A stretch of DNA of 41,474 nucleotides from an uncultured Saprospiraceae bacterium (lineage in GTDB: Bacteria; Bacteroidota; Bacteroidia; Chitinophagales; Saprospiraceae): NCBI GenBank assembly GCA_937961455.1, contig CALGNN010000091.1, positions 1 through 41,474 of the forward strand, read 5' to 3'. Shown here in pieces: positions 33,814 through 41,474 of this stretch. Positions within the stretch are counted from its first letter, which is position 1; each line of letters starts with the position of its first letter. The notes beneath the pieces are model-generated. The model was not told the DNA's origin. It searched no databases and saw only the letters and a list, made by a program, of their open reading frames with translations. The translations under genes and the position numbers were made by a program.

Positions 33814-36444
33814 TTACCAACTATAGTTAAAAGAAAGATTAAAAGTTCGACTTAGTAAAGCGGACTCAGATCCAATAACAGCATTCCTATTGTCATTTTG
33901 ATCATTCCCGTCAAATGCAATTGAAAATGTTTGTTGACGGTATTTTACATTTTCTCTGTCCAATAAATTTAATACAGAAAGTCCAATGCTGGCATTACTG
34001 TTTTTAAAAGGAATATTATATGCAAGGCCTACATCAATTCTTGAATAATAATCTAATTGCGTATACAAGCTTTCAGGATTTGTACTTTCTCTATCTACTA
34101 AAGTTTCCAATCCTTCTAAATCTAGATAAGGTTTTCCAGATCCATAAACATAATTAGCAGAAAAAATAAATTGTTTTAGTTGCAAACTGTTGGTCCAATT
34201 TAATTCATGCCTTTGGTCATTTTCGTTTGGAAATAGGCTATTATTAAAGATATCAGGAAAAAAATTGTCTGCTTTACTTAAGGTATAACTGACTAAACTG
34301 TTATAATTTTTTGAGGTGTAACTAATGCCAAGATCCATACCTTTTACTTTAGTATCTCCACGGTACAGTTTAAAATCATCGATTTTTGGCGCACTGTTTA
34401 TATCTCCTTCAAAGCCTAAAAGTCTACTAGCAAATTCAATGCTTCCCGTAATATCTTTCTTATAAAGTTCGATATCAAAATTCCACTTATCTATGTTTTT
34501 ATTAAATCCAAACATGTAGTTGTTTGAATAAATAGGAGGTATGCCTGAGCTATTATCATTGATCCCTAAGTTGTTTGCGAGACGATATAGCTCAATGGAA
34601 TTTCCATCATTACGCCTGTAATTGATCAATCTTAAATATTGTACATTTCGACCAATTGATGCTTTTAAATAAATACTTTCCGTTGGTTTATATCTAATGT
34701 AAGCTTGTGGAGAAAGACTATAATTTGTCTTGTTTTTAAACATGTAATTATTCACTCGTGTTCCAAGTTCAAAAAACCAATTGTTCTTATCAAACTTATA
34801 AGAGCTAAATAAACTTATTCTCTGTGCATTATCATTTTCAATATTATCATTACTTCCACGATTAATTAATTGCGAAACATTAAAGGAATTATATTCTAAC
34901 CCAAGTTGGAATGTAGAATTTAAAATTACTTTGCTTAGCATAGCTTTAACACCCCTTTCTTTAATTCTATTTTCCAATGTCACATCCCTATTTAATTCAT
35001 TGTTGTTATTTTGATTTTTAAAAAAACTTTCTACGTCGTTATTGTGATTATATTCACTTGACAATGCTATGAATTTAAAGTTTAGTGATTTTGAAAAAGG
35101 TGTTTCGAATATAATGGAAGCGGTTTGGTTTGACCAATTTCTTGTTTCGAGATAGTTTTCTTTTAATTGATTTTCTTCACCATTTTTTTTAGTCTTAAAA
35201 TCATTTTCGTACGCTAATAAAAAATCATCATTACTATTAAAATAATTAGCCGATATCGAGCTATTGTTTTTAAATCGATATTGTATTTGTGCATTGAGGT
35301 CGTAGAAATTAAAAGTGGGTTTTACCCTATCTATAGCCTTTCTTTGAAGATTGTCGCTTAAAAAATTAAATACCTGATCCATTTCAGGATCATTAATAAT
35401 AGATTCTAAGTCAAGTAAACTTCTTCTTCCAGCAAATTGAATTTGAAAACTAGAATCGACAGGCAGTTTAAAATTAATACTTGGAGCAATTAAATTAAAG
35501 TCAATGATTCCAGTAGTTTTTTCTTCCAATTTGTGACTTTCCATTTTCAACATGCCAGCAGCGAATCCTGCGTATTCGATAGGTAGAATGTTTTTATATA
35601 GTCTTACTTGGTCGATATAATTTTTATTTATGTTGCTAAAGATGCCATAATAATGACTGCTATTATAAATTGGCATTTCATCAAGTATAATTAAAGTTTG
35701 CTCTGAGTTTGAATTTCTAATTTTAATAGAACTTTCATCATCTCTGGTAGCTGATACTCCGCTCATCATTTGAATGCTTCGGAATAAATCACTTGAGGAT
35801 AATCCTGCATTGTTTTCACTCAATGATTCTTTTTTAAATTGATATGACCCATCCTTTTTATTGAGAACGGTAGGATTAACATGCGAAATTACGATCGTTT
35901 CAAATTCAAGTTCTGCTAGCTTAAGGTGAATCTTTGATTGGTCTATCAGTTGTTTTACACTAATCTTTTTTTCTTCGTATCCTAAATAGGAAATGATGAC
36001 ATTTTTTTGAAGATCGGCTTCGTCAATCATTAATTCATATTCACCTTTGTCGTTGGTATAACAACCTTTTTTGAAATCCTCTAGATAAATAGTTGCTGAT
36101 ATTAAAGCAAGGCTATTTTCTTGATCAAAAATGGTCCCGCTTAAGATGATGGGTTTACTGACGGGTGCAGAATTACTCGTTTCTTTTCTGAGTAAAACTT
36201 TCGTGGAATTAAATATTTTATATTCAATAGGAAGATCCTCAAAAATCAGATCGAGCTGCTTTTCAAGATTTTTATCAATCTCAAGCTCATTCACATATTG
36301 CGTTTCTAGCAATTCAGTTGGATAGGCAAATTCAACATTGTGAGTGGCAGAAATTTCTTCAATGATGGATGTTAAAGACTGTTGTGCAAAAATATTTGCA
36401 GCAATGAAAAAGAAAGGAAAAATAACAATAAGCTCTCTCAACAT
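33814..36444 (-). CDS. STN-domain TonB-dependent receptor of an ECF-sigma/FecR system
   Basis: The 876-residue protein has a signal ending NIFAQ and then an STN-type signalling domain (about 22-90; SLTSIIEEISATHNVEFAYP, LPIEYKIFNSTKVLLRK). A carboxypeptidase-regulatory-like domain follows (about 98-180; TNDKGEYELMID, VIISYLGYEEKKI), then a plug (ESSIKIRNSNSEQTLIILDE, MPIYNSSHYYGIFS) and a barrel ending LSFNYSW. STN domains contact FecR-type anti-sigma factors, so this receptor should signal ligand binding to its sigma factor. It is the last gene of the operon, seven bases after FecR. The ligand is unknown. Confidence 0.92.
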   Translation of the reverse strand: MLRELIVIFPFFFIAANIFAQQSLTSIIEEISATHNVEFAYPTELLETQYVNELEIDKNLEKQLDLIFEDLPIEYKIFNSTKVLLRKETSNSAPVSKPIILSGTIFDQENSLALISATIYLEDFKKGCYTNDKGEYELMIDEADLQKNVIISYLGYEEKKISVKQLIDQSKIHLKLAELEFETIVISHVNPTVLNKKDGSYQFKKESLSENNAGLSSSDLFRSIQMMSGVSATRDDESSIKIRNSNSEQTLIILDEMPIYNSSHYYGIFSNINKNYIDQVRLYKNILPIEYAGFAAGMLKMESHKLEEKTTGIIDFNLIAPSINFKLPVDSSFQIQFAGRRSLLDLESIINDPEMDQVFNFLSDNLQRKAIDRVKPTFNFYDLNAQIQYRFKNNSSISANYFNSNDDFLLAYENDFKTKKNGEENQLKENYLETRNWSNQTASIIFETPFSKSLNFKFIALSSEYNHNNDVESFFKNQNNNNELNRDVTLENRIKERGVKAMLSKVILNSTFQLGLEYNSFNVSQLINRGSNDNIENDNAQRISLFSSYKFDKNNWFFELGTRVNNYMFKNKTNYSLSPQAYIRYKPTESIYLKASIGRNVQYLRLINYRRNDGNSIELYRLANNLGINDNSSGIPPIYSNNYMFGFNKNIDKWNFDIELYKKDITGSIEFASRLLGFEGDINSAPKIDDFKLYRGDTKVKGMDLGISYTSKNYNSLVSYTLSKADNFFPDIFNNSLFPNENDQRHELNWTNSLQLKQFIFSANYVYGSGKPYLDLEGLETLVDRESTNPESLYTQLDYYSRIDVGLAYNIPFKNSNASIGLSVLNLLDRENVKYRQQTFSIAFDGNDQNDNRNAVIGSESALLSRTFNLSFNYSW

Positions 36445-36451
36445 AAATTGA

Positions 36452-37429
36452 TTACTCCGTCAAATGAACAACTCCGTCTTTTAATTCGCAATTAAGTTTT
36501 AGGGGCCAGCAAATCATGTATAAAGCATCATCTAAATTCTTTGTTTCAAAGCTTCCTGTGTATGCAGTGGATTTTATTTCTTCTGCTACATTAATTTCTA
36601 CATCATAGTGACGTTGAAATTCTTTCATGACTTTTTCCAAAGGCGTTTTTTCAAAATGATGCACGCCACTAATCCACTCATTATCTTTTTCACCTCCATA
36701 CATTCTTTTAAGTCTTCCGTCATCTCCTAAATAACATTTTTGTCCTGCTTCTAAAAAGACCGTCCAGAGTTTATCAGCGCTTTCTACTTTTACTTTACCT
36801 GTGTGACAACTTACCTCAAAACCTTCAGGCCGCGAGTGTATATTAAATGAAGTTCCCAACACTTCTATTGTACCATGTGTCGTAATTACTTTAAACGGCT
36901 TGCCTTTTTCAACACTAAAAAATGCCTCTCCCTCTAAAGATATCGTTCTTGCTTCTTTGTAGTTTTTGCTATCAAAGCTCACATTACTCAATGCATTTAT
37001 GTTGATCGTAGAGCCATCAGGTAAGGAGATATTTTCTACCTCTGCTATCTGTGTATCAAAAGAACTAGCGCCAGAATCACTAGTGCTTAAATAAATGAGT
37101 AACAAAAAGCTTGCTGCAAGAGGCACCAAATATTTAATGATCTTCGCTGAGCTAAAATTGGATTTCTTTTCTTGAGAGGGGAGAAGTACTTTAGTTTCTT
37201 TATCAATAGAAGCCCATAGCTTTTCTTTTCTTTCATTTGGATAAGCTGTTTTTTCAAAAGCCATACTTTGAACCAATCGTATCGCTTCGGAAATATTTTC
37301 TTTATACTTTTCTTGATTTTGTAAATCAAGCCATTTTTCATTTTGAAATTGAAATGATGATTGTACCCATTTGACAAAATCGTCATCAAAGGCGAAATCT
37401 TCAATTGTATAATGTAAATATTTATCCAT
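36452..37429 (-). CDS. FecR-family anti-sigma factor
   Basis: The 325-residue protein has a cytoplasmic N-terminal region (about 1-105), one membrane helix (about 108-124; YLVPLAASFLLLIYLS), and a periplasmic FecR domain (SLPDGSTININALSNVSFDS, EGEAFFSVEKGKPFKVITTH, IEVLGTSFNIHS). The C-terminal domain is DUF4974 (FEKTPLEKVMKEFQRHYDVE, YTGSFETKNLDDALYMI). It relays the receptor's signal to the ECF sigma factor two genes upstream. The start is two bases after the zincin-like lipoprotein gene stop, which itself separates it from the sigma gene. Confidence 0.94.
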   Translation of the reverse strand: MDKYLHYTIEDFAFDDDFVKWVQSSFQFQNEKWLDLQNQEKYKENISEAIRLVQSMAFEKTAYPNERKEKLWASIDKETKVLLPSQEKKSNFSSAKIIKYLVPLAASFLLLIYLSTSDSGASSFDTQIAEVENISLPDGSTININALSNVSFDSKNYKEARTISLEGEAFFSVEKGKPFKVITTHGTIEVLGTSFNIHSRPEGFEVSCHTGKVKVESADKLWTVFLEAGQKCYLGDDGRLKRMYGGEKDNEWISGVHHFEKTPLEKVMKEFQRHYDVEINVAEEIKSTAYTGSFETKNLDDALYMICWPLKLNCELKDGVVHLTE

Positions 37430-37431
37430 GT

Positions 37432-37890
37432 TTAATTATTAAATAATTCATCAAAATACCTATCTCTTTCCGTTAGGCTAAAATCAATATTACATACTTG
37501 TGAAGAGCTATGCATAATACTTGTGCAATAGCCATTTGAATCTTTTTGATCATTATGTTCTCTCTTTAACACACAGTGACCCAATTCGTGAAAGACAATA
37601 AACAATCTTTCATCTTCAGTTGCATTGTCCCAATAATTGCGATCCAATAAAATGACATTAGGATCATCTTCTTTATGCTGGCATTGGCCAACAATGGCTC
37701 CTTCTATATCTTCAATAAAAGCATGAATACCGACATCTGACAAGTTTACATCCAAACCCCTTTCTAGCGCTGCTGCTTCAAATTGATCGATATAAATTTG
37801 TAATTCGTTGTCTATTTGGACCATGGCTTCCTTTTCACATGCGAGGCTTAGAAAAAATAAGATCAAACAGTACATTGTAAAACGCTCCAT
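37432..37890 (-). CDS. Zincin-like metallopeptidase lipoprotein inside the sigma/FecR operon
   Basis: The 152-residue lipoprotein has signal CLILFFLSLAC (Cys18) and a compact zinc-protease-like domain. The active-site motif is HELGHCVLKREH (His101, Glu102, His105, His112), followed by a Met-turn-like CTSIMHSSS with Met126. This layout is close to metzincins, with the third His one residue further along than in HExxHxxGxxH. The size is small for a stand-alone protease. It is 48 bases after the sigma gene and two bases before fecR. It may process a periplasmic component of the signalling chain, which is inference. Confidence 0.8.
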   Translation of the reverse strand: MERFTMYCLILFFLSLACEKEAMVQIDNELQIYIDQFEAAALERGLDVNLSDVGIHAFIEDIEGAIVGQCQHKEDDPNVILLDRNYWDNATEDERLFIVFHELGHCVLKREHNDQKDSNGYCTSIMHSSSQVCNIDFSLTERDRYFDELFNN

Positions 37891-37938
37891 AATTGAGGTA
37901 TTTACTTATATAAGAACATATGTTTGATTTTGTACTCA

Positions 37939-38481
37939 TTATTTTTTCATTTGTTTTCGTAGTCTTTTAATGGCAGAACTCAACAGATTTCTCAATGATT
38001 GATAACTTATATCCATTAATTCACAAATGGTTTCGTTGTCCATTTGTTGATAGTATTTATGGTAAATAACTTCTTTCTGTCTTGGACTAAGGTTTTCAAA
38101 TTCATTCTTTAATCTTAGTGCTTGTTCATTATCAGTATCTGTACGTATTAAGATTTCTTCAATTGATAAACTTGCTTGAAAGTTATCATCTGAAAAATCT
38201 TCCTTCAATTCTGTCTTCTTATTTTTTTTAATATTTCGAATGATATTATTTCTAAAAGAAGCAAGCAAGTATTTTTTTATGGAATCTGTTTCTGCAAGAT
38301 TTGCTCGGTTTTTCCAAATATTGATAAACAACTCTTGAATGGTATCCTCTATCAAAGATAAATCAGGAGTAAACCTATGACCATAGTTGATTAGCATATC
38401 TACTTGATCACGATAGATTTGCTCAAAGGCCAATCTATCCCCACTCTTAAATGCAAGCCACAACCGAGAATCTTCCATCAT
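37939..38481 (-). CDS. ECF RNA polymerase sigma factor
   Basis: The 180-residue sigma-70-family factor has region 2 (LAFEQIYRDQVDMLINYGHR, IEDTIQELFINIWKNR) and region 4 (FENLSPRQKEVIYHKYYQQM, ETICELMDISYQSLRNLLSS). It lacks regions 1 and 3, as ECF factors do. It heads the operon with the zincin-like lipoprotein, FecR and STN receptor and probably directs its transcription. A perfect TAGCTTTG element lies 28 bases upstream, so basal expression uses the housekeeping promoter type. It is divergent from the repeat lipoprotein at 38574. Confidence 0.94.
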   Translation of the reverse strand: MMEDSRLWLAFKSGDRLAFEQIYRDQVDMLINYGHRFTPDLSLIEDTIQELFINIWKNRANLAETDSIKKYLLASFRNNIIRNIKKNKKTELKEDFSDDNFQASLSIEEILIRTDTDNEQALRLKNEFENLSPRQKEVIYHKYYQQMDNETICELMDISYQSLRNLLSSAIKRLRKQMKK

Positions 38482-38509
38482 AATGTTAAAATATTCTTAA
38501 GAATGAGTA

Positions 38510-38517
38510 CAAAGCTA
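38510..38517 (-). promoter_or_regulatory. -7 promoter element TAGCTTTG for the sigma/FecR operon
   Basis: TAGCTTTG on the minus strand matches TAnnTTTG exactly, 28 bases from the sigma factor ATG. A TTTTG lies about 26 bases further upstream, slightly longer than the usual spacing. Confidence 0.45.
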
Positions 38518-38573
38518 AAAGTTCCTTCTTCTGTTTATGTAATCAAAATGTAAAATTAAAAATTTAGAAAATT

Positions 38574-39233
38574 ATGTTGAGAATTCTTTTTAATGCAATA
38601 TCCATCACTTTGCTAGGCGTCGTGATGTTCAGTTCTTGTGGTCTTGAAGAAAGTGTCATTGATGTTGACAATTATGTAAGCGAAAGTTCTGACGAAATAG
38701 CCAGAAAATGCATGACAGGAAAAACGGCTTGTTTTGAGTTGGTGTTTCCAGTGACACTTAATTTCCCGGATGGCACTTCAGTAGAAGCAGATAGTCACCA
38801 AAGTTTAAAAACAGCTATCAAAACTTGGAGAGAAAATAATCCTGATGCTACTGAAAAACCAGAATTAGCCTTTCCAATAGATATTTTAAATGAAGAAGGA
38901 GAATTAATCTCTGTACAAAATGCAGAAGAATTAGCTGCTTTAAAAGCAACCTGTGAAAGAAGATTTCCAAAGTTTCAAAAGTGGATTTCAAATGAATGTT
39001 TCCAACTGGTATATCCAATTTCTATAGAATTCCCAGATGGAAGTATTGTAGCTTCTGATGATGCAGATGCATTAAAAGACTTATTGCAGGATTGGTTTAT
39101 TAATAATGATCCTTCTCCAGATAACAGACCAAAATTAGTCTATCCTTTTGAGGTGACCTTAGAAGATGGAACGGTTCAAACCATTACGAGCAGAGATGAT
39201 CTTAAAGCACTTAAAAAGTCATGCAGAGATTAA
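38574..39233 (+). CDS. Repeat lipoprotein with Cys-bounded P-DG units
   Basis: The 219-residue lipoprotein has lipobox VMFSSC (Cys22). The mature part consists of two 75-residue units, each bounded by cysteines: Cys53-Cys127 and Cys142-Cys217. Each unit is two half-repeats of about 37 residues with a shared core (CFELVFPVTLNFPDGTS; PELAFPIDILNEEGE; CFQLVYPISIEFPDGS; PKLVYPFEVTLEDGTVQ), each followed by a helix (EELAALKATC, RDDLKALKKSC). The fold is likely alternating beta hairpin and helix, closed by disulfides. I know no function. It is divergent from one ECF sigma gene, and a relative precedes the second sigma gene at 41328. A terminator follows. Confidence 0.75.
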   Translation: MLRILFNAISITLLGVVMFSSCGLEESVIDVDNYVSESSDEIARKCMTGKTACFELVFPVTLNFPDGTSVEADSHQSLKTAIKTWRENNPDATEKPELAFPIDILNEEGELISVQNAEELAALKATCERRFPKFQKWISNECFQLVYPISIEFPDGSIVASDDADALKDLLQDWFINNDPSPDNRPKLVYPFEVTLEDGTVQTITSRDDLKALKKSCRD

Positions 39234-39257
39234 TCTATAAAGATTAAATGAAACCAA

Positions 39258-39288
39258 AAAAGGGACGACTAATATAGTCGCCCCTTTT
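39258..39288. terminator. Bidirectional intrinsic terminator between convergent genes
   Basis: AAAAGGGACGACTA (39258-39271) pairs with TAGTCGCCCCTTTT (39275-39288), 14 positions with one A-C mismatch and a three-base loop. A and T runs flank both sides, so it can stop transcription from the repeat lipoprotein gene and from the convergent membrane gene. Confidence 0.8.
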
Positions 39289-39310
39289 GTCTTATATATC
39301 AAAGTAATAA

Positions 39311-40762
39311 TTATAGTCTATAAGTAAGTCCAGCGCTTAAGTACAAGCTGGAAGGGAGGAAAGTTTCTCCGATTCTTGTATCCAAATTAGAAATACTTCT
39401 ACTTCCTTGAATGGTAGTTTTTATTAAAATCTTTGATCTTAGTTGATATTCCAATTCAATATTTCCCAATACACTTACACGATTAGAAAGTGTAAAGTCA
39501 TCTTCTTTTATCCTACTAGGCCAGACGCTTGTTTCTCCTTGCAAAAGATTTAATGTTACCCCTTTTGCATTTCCAAAAAAAGCATATTCTATTCCAGCTC
39601 CTGTCTTAAGATTTAAACGCTTATTTGACCGCCAGTTTCTACTTAGATATAAAGGTACGGACCATTGCTGGTAGTTATTATGATGTATTAGATTTCTATA
39701 TATTTGAGCAGAAGCATCAAGATTCATAGATTGTTGACCAACTTGGTTGCCTGTATCTGGATTCACTAATGTGACCACTCTGTCAACAGCGACAGTGGTG
39801 TCTTTTACTCCAGAAAATTCTAATCGACTATTTCTATTAGCAAATGACAATCCACTGCTAATTTCCCACTTATCATTTAGTAAAAAACTTAAATTAAAGT
39901 GCGTACCATGACTCACTAAAGCCTTTTCAGATTGTGCTTTATGTTGTCCAATCATTTGACCTTCAAAACCTGGATTCCAAAAGATAACTCCTGAAGAAAG
40001 GCCAAAAGACCATTTGGGGTGAAAGGCTTCTTTTTTGATAAATGGACCAGCACCGGATAAACCAAGGTGCTTATTTTTAGTTGGTATGAAATGCAATAAA
40101 GTACTAATAGGTGAAGCTGACTTAATATTTGAAATTTCTTTATTTAATGTGTTTTTTTCAACTAAATCTTGATTGGATTGATTTTCATTAAACTTACTTA
40201 TTCCACTGACTGACTCATTGGCTTCCTTTATATTAAACTTATCAATGGGACTTTGAGCAATACGGTTTGTGCTATAATTTTTATTAATTTTTATTGTCTG
40301 TGTACTAATGCTGTTAGGTAAGAATGTCTTGGCTTCTTTCTTTTTAATGTTGGTTTTTGTCTGTGAAGACAAGCTATTTTTTCGATCCGTTTGAGCCAAG
40401 GATGTTTGTTCTTTTTGTGACTCTTCTAATTGTAAAATTTTAGTTTTTTTCGATGGAGAATCAGTATTTTCTTGAATATTTTTTTCAGCTATTGTGCTGT
40501 GATTTTGATTCAGTACTTCTGTGGATTTTTTGGATGAATTATTTTTATTAAAGTAACATTGGTTAATTAAGCAGGCACTTATAAGCAAACCAAAGAGCAA
40601 AAAAGCAAATGATCGAATTCTTCTCCAGAAGGCTTTTTTTGAGGATGCTTCTAAAAGATCCAATTTGGTTTGGATACCAGATTCAACTTTATCCCAGGAT
40701 AAATTTTCAGGAAGCAGATTTTGCTCGTCTCTGAGAAAATTTTTGTAATTATTTTTATCCAT
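39311..40762 (-). CDS. One-pass membrane protein with C-terminal beta-barrel-like domain, sigma-linked
   Basis: The 483-residue protein has a soluble N-terminus of about 50 residues (LPENLSWDKVESGIQTKLDL), one membrane helix (about 52-67; FAFLLFGLLISACLIN) and a long low-complexity S/T/N/K-rich segment to about residue 235. The C-terminal part is shaped like an outer-membrane beta-barrel (WSFGLSSGVIFWNPGF, WEISSGLSFANRNSRLEF, YLSAGLTYRL ending). The start overlaps the ECF sigma gene by eight bases. The N-terminus is where an anti-sigma domain would sit, so it may be a sigma regulator spanning inner membrane, periplasm and outer membrane. No known anti-sigma motif is visible; that role is inferred from coupling. 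Confidence 0.7.
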   Translation of the reverse strand: MDKNNYKNFLRDEQNLLPENLSWDKVESGIQTKLDLLEASSKKAFWRRIRSFAFLLFGLLISACLINQCYFNKNNSSKKSTEVLNQNHSTIAEKNIQENTDSPSKKTKILQLEESQKEQTSLAQTDRKNSLSSQTKTNIKKKEAKTFLPNSISTQTIKINKNYSTNRIAQSPIDKFNIKEANESVSGISKFNENQSNQDLVEKNTLNKEISNIKSASPISTLLHFIPTKNKHLGLSGAGPFIKKEAFHPKWSFGLSSGVIFWNPGFEGQMIGQHKAQSEKALVSHGTHFNLSFLLNDKWEISSGLSFANRNSRLEFSGVKDTTVAVDRVVTLVNPDTGNQVGQQSMNLDASAQIYRNLIHHNNYQQWSVPLYLSRNWRSNKRLNLKTGAGIEYAFFGNAKGVTLNLLQGETSVWPSRIKEDDFTLSNRVSVLGNIELEYQLRSKILIKTTIQGSRSISNLDTRIGETFLPSSLYLSAGLTYRL

Positions 40763-41309
40763 AGCTAATTGCCTTTAATTGTTCTTTATAATGTTTTCTT
40801 AGCCACTTAAGCGCTCTTGATAATTGAGATCTTGAGGTTTGTTCATTAATGTTTAGAATGGAAGATATTTCACCGTGCGCATATCCATCTACATGATAAA
40901 GCAAAAAAATGGTGCGATATCCTGTGGGCATTTTATTCAATACTTTTTTAAATACTGCTTTATTAATTTGATCAAACGCTAACTGCTGCTCTTCTTCGTA
41001 ATGTTCAATCTCTGGATGCAGTGTAATTAAAAAAGAATGTTTTTTATTTTTCTTAATGTGATTTATCGTCTGATTGATAGTTATTCGACTAATCCACGTT
41101 TTGAAACTAGCCTTCTTTTCATTAAACTTTTCAATGCTATTAAAGATGTGCGCAAATACTTCTTGCATGACATCTTTTCGTTCTTCTACATTCTGGATGT
41201 ATTGTTTGACAATTGAATATACGTAAGGAGCACAAGCCTCGTAGCATTGCTGGAAAGCTTTGCGATCCTTACGTACACATAATTTTATGATAGATTGATC
41301 TAACATCAA
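40755..41309 (-). CDS. ECF RNA polymerase sigma factor
   Basis: The 184-residue factor contains region 2 (AFQQCYEACAPYVYSIVKQY, RKDVMQEVFAHIFNSIEKF, FKTWISRITINQTINHIKK) and region 4 (VLNKMPTGYRTIFLLYHVDG, HGEISSILNINEQTSRSQLS, RALKWLRKHYKEQ). It starts 18 bases after the repeat-lipoprotein stop and overlaps the start of the membrane/barrel gene by eight bases, so all three are one operon. It is not closely similar to the sigma factor at 37939. The partner anti-sigma factor is probably the overlapping gene. Confidence 0.93.
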   Translation of the reverse strand: MMLDQSIIKLCVRKDRKAFQQCYEACAPYVYSIVKQYIQNVEERKDVMQEVFAHIFNSIEKFNEKKASFKTWISRITINQTINHIKKNKKHSFLITLHPEIEHYEEEQQLAFDQINKAVFKKVLNKMPTGYRTIFLLYHVDGYAHGEISSILNINEQTSRSQLSRALKWLRKHYKEQLKAISYG

Positions 41310-41327
41310 TATCTAATCAATTAGGGT

Positions 41328-41474
41328 TTATTGACAAGTTTCTAATACTTGAAATAAATCTTCTACATTGTTAATTTCTACAGTTGATCCATCAGCTACT
41401 AATGTCACACTTACAGGTAATTCCATATCAATAGGGAATACATCTGGGTTAGACATCGAAGTTTCAAGTTCTTC
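41328..41474 (-). CDS. C-terminal end of a second repeat lipoprotein (partial)
   Basis: Only the last 48 residues lie in the window; the frame is open at 41474. They read DVFPIDMELPVSVTLVADGS, then TVEINNVEDLFQVLETCQ and the stop. This matches the half-repeat of the lipoprotein at 38574-39233 (FPI/FPV core, strand, DG turn, then a helix ending in Cys), so both proteins belong to one family. It lies 18 bases upstream of the second ECF sigma gene and is probably co-transcribed with it. Confidence 0.7.
   Translation of the reverse strand, partial: EELETSMSNPDVFPIDMELPVSVTLVADGSTVEINNVEDLFQVLETCQ

Noticed and set aside
1-41474. CRISPR arrays, tRNA/rRNA genes, insertion sequences, prophage
   Set aside because: No regularly spaced repeats, cloverleaf sequences, transposase motifs or phage structural genes were found; the S74 domain alone is not evidence of a prophage.

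Overview
The window looks like a chromosomal segment of a free-living member of Bacteroidota. A Saprospiraceae-like organism is the best guess, but that is inference. The DNA is AT-rich and start codons lack obvious Shine-Dalgarno sequences. Several upstream regions carry the Bacteroidota-type -7 element TAnnTTTG. The gene content is also typical: two TonB-dependent receptors with carboxypeptidase-regulatory-like domains, an ECF sigma/FecR system, a LytS/LytTR pair, and many lipoproteins. I saw no tRNA, rRNA, CRISPR array, insertion sequence or phage block.

Layout. Positions 1-5191 (minus strand): an M15 peptidase lipoprotein, a thioredoxin-like protein, a membrane M50-type protease with TPRs, an EamA transporter, a 204-residue protein that I read as a gasdermin-like pore former without an inhibitory tail, and a coiled-coil OmpA lipoprotein cut by the window edge. 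Positions 5344-7346 (plus): class I HMG-CoA reductase and a small outer-membrane beta-barrel. Positions 7391-16127 (plus): eight tightly packed genes that look like an undescribed lipid or isoprenoid pathway. They are a small membrane protein, a UbiA-family protein, a rifampicin-phosphotransferase-like dikinase, a BtaA-like DUF3419 protein, a phytol/dolichol-kinase-like protein, a GNAT acyltransferase, an SRPBCC protein and an OleC-like AMP ligase.

Positions 16131-22006 (minus): a TonB-dependent receptor, a LytTR regulator, its LytS-type kinase and a conserved protein of unknown function. Positions 22096-24548: truA (plus, TTG start), then a lipocalin-like lipoprotein, a secreted esterase and a small membrane protein (minus). 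Positions 24857-27454 (plus): a secreted lysyl-endopeptidase-like protease and an S74-chaperone-domain protein. Positions 27530-33809: two small exported proteins, an atypical Nramp-like transporter, an orphan histidine kinase, a secreted amidohydrolase and a lipoprotein.

Positions 33814-41474: two neighbouring ECF sigma modules. The first runs sigma factor, zincin-like lipoprotein, FecR, STN-type TonB receptor, and is divergent from a lipoprotein built of repeats containing a P-x(6-7)-DG core. The second runs from the end of another lipoprotein of the same repeat family to a sigma factor, then to a one-pass membrane protein carrying a C-terminal beta-barrel-like domain. The main candidates for new biology are the tail-less gasdermin-like gene, the eight-gene lipid cluster, and the two sigma/repeat-lipoprotein modules.
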